This document shows positions 56,379-64,000 of a stretch of 64,000 nucleotides of DNA, one piece after another. The stretch is from Helicostylum pulchrum. Lineage: Eukaryota; Mucoromycota; Mucoromycetes; Mucorales; Mucoraceae. The notes beneath the pieces are model-generated. The model was not told the origin of the DNA. It did no database searches and worked only from the letters and a program-made list of their open reading frames with translations. Numbering within the stretch: the stretch's first letter is position 1; the number at the start of each line of letters is the position of its first letter. Position numbers and translations under genes: made by a program. The stretch is taken from positions 416,910 to 480,909 of the forward strand of contig JAIXMO010000021.1 in the NCBI GenBank assembly GCA_025677825.1. Direction: 5' to 3'.

Positions 56379-57370
56379 TCAATTGTTGATTATGCTGTTT
56401 CTCCAGGCGTAAAGAATTATGATGGAGTTTTTAAAAGACTCTATGTCAATTAAAGAATTTGGCATAATAAATTTGCCAAGCTTGTGACAAACAATGCTGT
56501 CTTGAAAGAAAAAAAAGCTGTAACAAATAAGCCCTACGTTCAGAAAAATCGAAGTAGAGCTTTTTATTGTCATTACCTACAAGAAGATGTTGATCATTTA
56601 ATATACAAGAATTAATTCTGATACTCTTAAACTGTTGGCTAGAAAGAATCTCGATACCTTGGTTGGATTTTTTAAACTCGATGGTACATAGTTCAATGTT
56701 TATCATCATTATCATTATCGGTAATTAATAAGTCAATTCTTCTGCCGTAATCAACATCGTCATTGTTCATAATCTGCATGTTCATGGTTGCTTAACATAC
56801 TGTTTCTCCATCTTTTACAAGCACGTTGCAGCTAAGAAAAAGGTATTCCAACATGTGCTTAAACTTTCCCAAAACGTATTTTCAGGCAAGTTTGCTTCAT
56901 TTTTTGAAAATCTTTGAAATTATATACCGCAGAGTCAACTATACGTAAAAGAAGAGCTTTTATCTTCGATCATCGCTTTTTCTTGCTCTTCATGATCCTA
57001 TCCTTCTTGTTCTTTACGACAGTCAAGAGCCAGAATTCTTGTTGTCAAACTGATATTGCTCAGCTTCAGGTTATGTTGAACCGTTTCGTATATGAGCTGG
57101 AATACTTCTGTTATTTTTATTGGGTTTTTTTCCAGGTCTCTTGCTTTGCAACGCTTCGTTATAAACGTTTGCCCAATAACGTTGCAATTCCAACGCAGAT
57201 GAAGGGAAGACGTCGGCAGAGTTCTTTTCTATCGTATCTTTGTTTGAGCTTGCAAAAGTACTGAAATTTGGTTTTGCTGCTTCCAAGAGATATTTTTCAG
57301 CTAATCCGGAATCTTCCGTTCTGTAATTATTGGAAAATCTTGATACGCAGTCAATTTACACGGTCCATTA
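56379..57370 (-). pseudogene. Orphan PD-(D/E)XK-like gene, heavily decayed
   Basis: Read right to left. SRFSNNYRTEDSGLAEKYLL...NFSTFASSNKDTIEKNSADVF leads to SALELQRYWAN (to 57115), then an intron-like stretch with an ACAG acceptor near 57113-57117. Next FQLIYETVQHNLKLSNISLT...LDCRKEQEG, an in-frame TAG (near 57000), and DHEEQEKAMIEDKSS. After a gap, DDVDYGRRIDLLITDNDN and, one base out of phase, ELCTIEFKKSNQGIEILSS, KSIRINSCILN. RRIDLLI followed by IEFKK is a PD-(D/E)XK-type D...ExK pair. At least three lesions. The nearest relative is the first part of the 39-kb locus. Confidence 0.55.
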
Positions 57371-57478
57371 AAAAAAGTGTGCCATATTACTTTCTACTTA
57401 CCTATAGATATGACCATTATTCCAAGAAGAACCGTATCGGTTTGAACAAAAACAAAAAACAAGCAAAAAATAAAAGAC

Positions 57479-57523
57479 TGATAAAATAAAGCGTCTGTTT
57501 ACTCATGTGATATATTTATTTAT
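57479..57523 (-). promoter_or_regulatory. Shared upstream box, copy D
   Basis: TGATAAAATAAAGCGTCTG then TTTACTCATGTGATATATTTATT. The GATAAAATA end faces the decayed minus-strand orphan gene. AAGAAGAACCGTATCGGTTTG (57424-57444) between box and gene resembles the sequence at 39690-39710. Confidence 0.6.
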
Positions 57524-57621
57524 TTCAAATACGTTAAGTCACACTTTTTTAGATCGATAGTATGGAGAGAGACCGCGACTGCAGTTTTATTTATTTATAA
57601 AAAAATGTGAGAAGAAAAGAT

Positions 57622-60600
57622 TCAAGTAAACACAATAGGAGGAACAGCTTCTTGTATAACAGAAGCTGTCATACTAATATTCTTTAAATACTCGGTAGGG
57701 AATTGAACTAAATGACCTCTTATGCCTTTCAATTTTGAGTGTACTTGATCATTTGTTAACTTCCAAGGTTCTGCAATATGTCCAGGTAAGACGCGAGAAG
57801 GATCTGGTACAAATTGTCTATGCTGCTCAACAGAATGAACTACAAGAAAAATAAACGATGAATACATTATTAAATTTAACTTTATATATATATACCTGTA
57901 TCGTCAGGAACGCATCTAAATACGTCTCGATAAACAAGTGTATTTGTTTCAGCAGTTTTACTCCAAATATCCTGATAGAACTCATCATGTAAAGGATCCA
58001 TCACAATGACATCTTCTCTTTTCATATTCCGATACCCGTCAGCACCCATATTATCTTCTTGCGTTGGTTCATTATTTTCAGTATCATGATTTCCACAGTT
58101 CAATAATCCCAGGTGCTCTTTAAATAGCTGCATTCGTAAAGTTAATGCGTATCGTGTTGCCTTGTACTAATATAAAAAAATTAATCAGTTATGTAGCATG
58201 AAATTACTTTTTTGATTATACATTACAGGCTGTCCATTCATACGAGAATCCACCAAGTCTGTATCTTCTATCACAACAGCGATCTCGGAATCTCTATTTC
58301 CTAGCTGTGACCTATTTTAAAATACGGTATTAATGAAAAGGGTTTAAAAAAAACTCTGCAATACCAAATCGTTCTTTTTACCTGTCATTTAAGTTTGCTT
58401 TTTTCAAAAAAAGATTAGTTTCCCTGCATGAATATATATATATTTTTTAAAAAAAAAATCTACCTGATCCGCAAATAACAGTTTTATCATCAACAATCAT
58501 TAACTTTGAATGAATATAAACTTGCTCCGTCACATAATCTAGCCGTCCATCATTGTACATATTCTGCTGTTCCAATAATTCTTCCTCTTGTTGTATCAGC
58601 TGCACTTGTTGCGACATGGGTAAAGCCGCAAAATCCTCCAATGATTTACTTTGATTGATCGTACGAGCTTTATTGATGGCTCGTCTCTTATTGATAATGT
58701 TACGTTTCTGATGGGGTAACTGAGGAGATTGAATTATACTGTCTTTAATAATCGAACTACCATTGCTCTCCTTTCTTATCGTAACATCGGGAGTTTTTAC
58801 TTTTCCCCAGTTACGCAAACTATAAAATCCAATGTAATCATCTACGGGAATATTTGCTTTTTTTAATTGTTCAAATACAGAATGTTTACCGCGACAAATG
58901 GATCGGTATTGGTATTGAGCCACAGATCTATTATTTCAAAATTTAGATACCATAATACAAACATGTATAAATTTTTACCTTAATGGCATAGATCTTCTGT
59001 CAACTTGAATAAAGTCACCTTCAAATCCAGGAGCAACTGGTATAACCACAATCACTCTAAATTTTTGTTTTTCTTTATGCGCACGTTTAATTCTTTCAAC
59101 GATGGCTTGACCGATTTTATTTTTAATCAGTTTATCGTGAGGACTAGTTGTTGTTACTAAAAAAAAAATACATGTACGATTAGACGGTTTTTTCTTCTTT
59201 TTTTTTGTAAAAAAAAAATATATACGTTACTGAAAAATTGGTTTTCAATGTAAATAAAATGCTTTGCTTTAAAAATACACTCCATATATGCGCTATAGAT
59301 TGAGTACTAAAGAAATATAAAAAAAATGAATACACCTTCCTCACTTGTTTTATTATCGTTATTACCTCTCTGTCAATACCTTGACTCCATTCAGCACTAC
59401 TTCTTAATACTTGTATTCTACAAGTTCCTTTAAACTTTGACTCATCTCTTTGAGCTACATATTCACCTTTCGGTAATAAGAACGGTAACTCTGCTCTTTC
59501 CTTTGCTCTGTTTGACTTTATAAAATTCCATCTTTGAATAAAGTGACGAGCGATATCTCTTGCAGGAGGTCCTGTCTAAAATTACAACTAAATGGTTTGT
59601 CTTTCGAATAATTTAATGTAACGTACCATGGCTGTATGAATATCGTGCCAAGGCATTCTTGCAGTATTCTTTTTATTAATCAATTCCATATCGTATTGAC
59701 TCACTATCCATACACGTAAATACTTTATATACAAAACCTATTTTTTTTTTCTTTTTTACCTTTGTGAAAATCTTTAATTCTTGGATTTGAATAATCTTGT
59801 CCAGGAAATATTTCTTCATGAGACGAGTAATCAGTCAAATCATGTCTTTGGGTGTCATAACGCCTAATATTTTTTTTAAAAAAACATACGCATCAATTTT
59901 TTTTTTAAAAAAAAATCTTACCCAAAACATAAATCTAATCCGCCTACAAAGGCTAACCTATAATCCACTACCAATATTTTCTATGCAAGAACCAATAAGC
60001 AAACTAACGCACTTCTTACTCTTAATTGCTTACCTCATGATGAGCCCAAAAAGGGGATGAAGTCAAATTTGCATGTCTTTGTACAATAATATTCGGGTGA
60101 ACATTATGCATCCAATCACGAGTATGTTGAGAATCCAAAGGCAGTGCAACAGACACATTTTTATAAATCACAATATAGATCATCACTCCTTCACATGCTT
60201 TTCTTTTTAATAATCGGTCTAGTCGATACTCTTCATTTCCTTTGGGTGGTCTACGTAAATACTACACAGAAAAAAAGAGAGAGAGAATAGGTTGGTTTAT
60301 CGAGTATATTTTTTTTTTGTTTGCATTTTTTTAAAAAAGTATGTTTTACTAATTGTGGACTCTACAAAGAGAGAGATGTTAGCATAAACCCACTTTATTC
60401 CTAAACATGTAACATTCAACTTACCAGCCACCAATCTTCTATATAAATTTCGGATTTTGCTGATAAAATTGCTTGAGCTACAGCCTCATAATAATCTAAT
60501 AAATGAAAGTCAATATTTTTTTTCTCTGTCCGACTTTTTCTTCGCCCCTTATTTTTACCATGCCCATCAACAAACCATTTTGCTTTAGCATTTTCTCTTA

Positions 60601-62345
60601 TAGGAGCAAACGACCCAAAACGATGATTCATAATCCATGGACTCTCCTTCTGAACCTTATCTAAATTCTCTATCCACTCATCTATATGCCTTGACGTCGG
60701 CCCCTTCACTTCAATCCGTCTCGCCGAATTGGAGATGATAAAATGAGTTTGATGAATCGATCCAAACGTACTTTGACTTCGCGTCACTTTAAAATTCCTA
60801 TCAAACAACAACACATCTGTGGGACCCTTTGATCCAATATCCTTACAAAACCCAATATAAGAATCCCGCAACACAATCCATTCTTTTTTCCATCGATGCC
60901 ACCCAAACGAAGATCGAAACGAAGCAGGGTTTGTATTGTATTCCAAGTACCCTTCTTTTCCTTTCCATCCCATGTCTTTGACAATCGATACTGCACTTAG
61001 CTCTAAAAATTCACACAGTTCGTAGTTTACAATCATACTGGCTTGCTGTACCAAATCCTTTAAATACACTTCAAGCGCGTCTCGTCGTTTAAGTGCCGTG
61101 TCTCCTGTATTGACATCTTCTTCCTCACGAGAGAGACGCATAGACGTTAAAGCTGCGTTTGTTAAATGTGAAAGTTGACTTGGAAAAGAAGGTGGTTGCT
61201 CTGTAATTCCAGAAATATATTTGAATTTTAACGTCAGATGAAGGTTATAGAATTCGATAATGGTACGGTTGATCACCCATTTAATTTCACCGTACTGTAA
61301 CTCAATGCGAAATGTCCAGAGTCGTTGAATAGATGTATAATCGATTTCTGAATCTGTGATAGCGACCTTTACATACACACATGCAAAGTTTAATTTAACT
61401 ATATATAGTGTTTTTCATATTATTATCTTACCGATAATGCATCAAACAATATAGGGGGCTATAACAGTAGATCAATAACATGTTACTCAGTTTTAACAAA
61501 TATTACTTTACCGGTTTTCGACCATGCTCGTCCCTACATAACAAAGAGAGATACCCGGGCGTAAAAGCCGCGGGATAATAAGGAGCTAAAGGTTGTTTGG
61601 TAATTGTATGAGGAGCTACGCTATTTCTTCTTTGTTGGATACTTTGTTGATGACCAATACTATTTACCACTTTAATTTTTTCAAAAGTTTTAGCCCATTG
61701 AAGTTTCGCTTTATTATTTACACCTGTATTTATATATATATCAATTAAAGTTATAATATCTATCATTTTTTTATTATTTTTTTTTGTACCTTGTGCTGAG
61801 TCATTTCGCATTGAATTTGAACCTACTATCCCATGATGCCTTTTCTCTGTTTCCATTTTCATCAACGGGTGCGCGATTTTTTTATTGCCCGTATCTGTTG
61901 CTGGAGGTGGCCGAACAAACACCGTATCGTCCGTCGAAGCAGTATCAGTATCAAACGGATTTTCAAAATAACTCGGCTGTTGCTTACGAAGCATGTTATT
62001 GGTACTGCCGATATAATCTGTAATTTCTTCTACAGTAGGTAGCGTATTATCCTCAATTGTTTCATCTGACAAGTCTTCGGTACTACTGCTATAATGAGGT
62101 ATATTTAACATTAAAGCCCGTTCGTGGTCAGTTGGATGCGCTACACTTCTTCCAGAAATGATTTCGTTATCAGGTGTTCCTTCTTCTCGTTGAATATTGA
62201 TAGACATTCGACGTAAGATGGAGTGCCACTTTCCTGGATCCGTTTGCTTTTCAGACCCAAAACTATGTTCGTCGTCTTCTTCGTATCCACCACTTTCTTT
62301 TCGTTGCAGAATAAATTCCATGTTATTCATGATTGGATGTGACAT
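57622..62345 (-). CDS. Phospholipase D, PX-PH-HKD type (Spo14/PLD1-like)
   Basis: Hydrolyses phosphatidylcholine to phosphatidic acid at membranes. A multi-exon gene of about 1,100-1,200 aa; start [15 protein letters not shown] at 62345, stop TGA at 57622. In order: a disordered N-terminus; PX-like domain ([20 protein letters not shown], then FYNLHLTLK); PH-like segment ([39 protein letters not shown]); EIYIEDWWL before catalytic repeat 1; first [22 protein letters not shown], split by an intron near 60005; [14 protein letters not shown] and [10 protein letters not shown]; second [28 protein letters not shown] after an intron. Both H-x-K-x4-D motifs are intact. C-terminal exons (57622-58140) carry [10 protein letters not shown] and [11 protein letters not shown] did not resolve every small exon between 59100 and 60420. 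Confidence 0.92.
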
Positions 62346-63530
62346 TTTGAATATGACAGAATAATAAAAAAAATCAAGCAAAGAAAAAGAAAAAGAGATA
62401 AAGAAAAAAGGGGGGCGGAAAGATCAGGCTCAAGGAACACCAGCTTTTGACTTTTATGGTATTGTTGTTGTGATGAGGCTAATATTAGTATAAACATTAC
62501 ACAGAAAAAAAAGTTTTTCTATTATTTATTACAATTGGCTAGTTATCTTTTTTTTTTCCTGGTACTGACTCTTTTATTGGTGTACTAATAGGTTTGAGGC
62601 ATAAAAAAAAAACTTGAATAGAATTATCATAAAGTAAGAAAAGAATATTATTGTCGGTTGAATACATACACAAAAAAAAAAAGAGATTTTATACGAACAA
62701 ACAACTTGTTACACGAGAAATATGCTTTAAAAACGGTCACCCTACTTATACCATAAAACCGAAGGTAAACCACAGGTTTATTGCGATATTGAAACGACAT
62801 GTATCTTTTGTTATCAAATAGATTATTTTTTAAAAGTGATTGAAAACAGTTGAAACACCGTCCAATACGTTCCACTTTTTAAAGCGATTATATAATGATC
62901 AAAAAGCATTACAGGTACAAAAAAAAAACCTAGGCGGGGAATTCGAATTTCTTTTTTTTTGTTAAGCAGTTATCAAAAAAAAAAAAAGGGCTTTCCTTTT
63001 TTTTATGCATCGCGTATATTGACGACACAGAGCATATTTTAATTTAACTGCCTTTTTTTTTAACTTTGACAAAAGGGATATATCGAGCATCTTACAGCAA
63101 AAGAGGAGGAGACTATATTCCAAGAATTCTATTCATGTTGATTTGTATTGAAGTATATTGTTTTGAGCATGGTTTAACATGATTGTGTTATATTACAACA
63201 ATAACAAATAAATAATTTCTATTACGGCTCTTGTCGCGTGTGTATCAATCGTTTTAGATATATTGTCCCTAATAGCAACATATGCTCATTTTTCTATTCA
63301 CCAATCCCCCTTATTAATTATTATATATATATACATTTATATCTTTTTTTTTTTTTCACTTGTTAGGAGATATAAGTGTCATCTTTTTTTTTTTTTAGGG
63401 AGATCTATATTTTATTTGAAGTTTCAACTCAAGGGGGTAAGCGTATATCTTTTTTGTTATTTTTTTTTTTTTTGTTTGTATAAAAAACCCCTCTTCTTTC
63501 ACTTGAACTATATTCTTTTCCGCTCCAAAA
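62346..63530. other. Divergent intergenic region
   Basis: Promoters of the phospholipase D (minus) and permease (plus) genes. A/T runs and (AT)n at about 63322-63333. The minus frame at 62648-62875 has no recognisable content. Confidence 0.5.
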
Positions 63531-64000
63531 ATGACTTGGCCTAAGGTACCTGCCCGTGCCTTAATTTTTGGAAAAGAAAAATCCGAGAAAATGTGCCACG
63601 ATAAAAAAAAGAAACAAGACGAAGCAATGATTGACGACGAACTATTACTAGCAAAACTCGGCTATAAACAAGATCTAAATCGACACTTATCAGCCTTTTC
63701 AAATTTCGCTATATCATTTGGATGTTGTTCAGTTTTAGGTGGATTATTACCTGTAAGAATAACAACAAAAAATTTAGGGTTGTATATTAAATTTCTTTTT
63801 TAAGTTATGGGGTACAACACTATTAACAGGTGGTACTTCTGCTTCGATATGGGGTTATTTAATTGTTGCTATTCTAACTCTAACAATTGGATCTAGTTTA
63901 GCAGAAAGTAAAAAATCTAAAAGATACATTTAAAACTTTTTTTTTTTGTTCTAAATCATTTTACGTTTAGTTTGTAGTGCATTTCCAACTACAGGAGGCT
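63531..64000 (+). CDS. Amino-acid/GABA permease (APC family), 5' part
   Basis: Plasma or vacuolar membrane transporter, cut by the window end. Exons 63531-63752, 63805-63907 and 63971 onward. After a basic cytoplasmic N-terminus comes DDELLLAKLGYKQDLNRHLS, the cytosolic signature of fungal APC permeases (GABA/choline type), and then helix 1 (AFSNFAISFGCCSVLGGLL). The second exon gives WGTTLLTGGTSASIWGYLIVAILTLTIGSSLAE, and the third ICSAFPTTGG, matching the conserved 'AE-I-x-S-A-x-P-T-x-G-G' of helix 3. The missing 3' part prevents closer classification. Confidence 0.88.

Noticed and set aside
198..57002. Reassigned TAG/TAA codons (nuclear code change)
   Set aside because: Nearly all conserved genes end in TAA and one ORF ends in TAG; in-frame stops are confined to decayed orphan loci.
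62648..62875. 75-aa minus-strand ORF
   Set aside because: Isolated, no domain, lies between divergent promoters.

Overview
The window is nuclear DNA of a filamentous fungus, most likely an early-diverging one (Mucoromycota, Mucorales-like). The genes carry many short introns of about 40-100 nt with GTAAGT-type donors, TTTAG/ACAG acceptors and CTAAC branch sites. The DNA is AT-rich with very many A/T homopolymers. The conserved proteins are eukaryotic (eL39, HMG-CoA reductase, acetyl-CoA acetyltransferase, Sds3, Pap1-type bZIP, phospholipase D with PX and PH regions, DHHC, PUF). The species was not identified.

Two kinds of region alternate. (1) Intact, intron-rich housekeeping genes: a PUF RNA-binding protein (0.8-3.4 kb), a secreted choice-of-anchor-A-like protein (14.3-15.9), a Cys-rich single-pass membrane protein (23.2-24.5), an Sds3-like corepressor subunit (24.7-26.1), a PA-TM-RING ubiquitin ligase (26.4-27.6), a ricin-B-like lectin (28.3-28.8), ribosomal protein eL39 (29.2-29.6), acetyl-CoA acetyltransferase (32.1-33.6), a coiled-coil membrane protein (33.8-36.5), a DHHC palmitoyltransferase (40.4-41.8), a Pap1/Yap1-type bZIP factor (43.0-44.2), a short HMG-CoA reductase (50.1-51.8), a secreted protein (52.1-53.3), phospholipase D (57.6-62.3) and the start of an amino-acid/GABA permease (63.5-64.0, cut by the window end). 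(2) Accessory stretches (about 4.7-10.3, 12.2-13.6, 16.3-22.5, 30.2-31.7, 37.4-39.8, 46.5-47.8 and 55-57.4 kb) filled with orphan, mostly decayed genes and Tc1/mariner remnants.

The most unusual signal is in the accessory stretches. Several orphan loci (4.7-6.75, 30.2-31.25, 38.8-39.6 and 56.4-57.4 kb, probably also 7.5-9.2 kb) keep fragments resembling a PD-(D/E)XK nuclease core (Asp, then E-x-K, E-x-A or E-x-Q). Independently, six places carry a shared box of about 40 bp containing CATGTGATC and GATAAAATA, always in the same orientation relative to the adjacent orphan gene. This looks like a dispersed gene family that carries its own promoter. Many copies are broken by single in-frame TAA/TAG codons or by indels at A/T homopolymers.

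Other points: a PUF protein whose repeat residues predict UGUANAUA binding and whose own 3' flank holds UGUAAAUA; an HMG-CoA reductase without the multi-span sterol-sensing domain; and a 299-bp segment present twice in inverted orientation with 13 counted differences. No tRNA, rRNA or CRISPR array was recognised. All assignments come from reading translations by eye; no database search was run.
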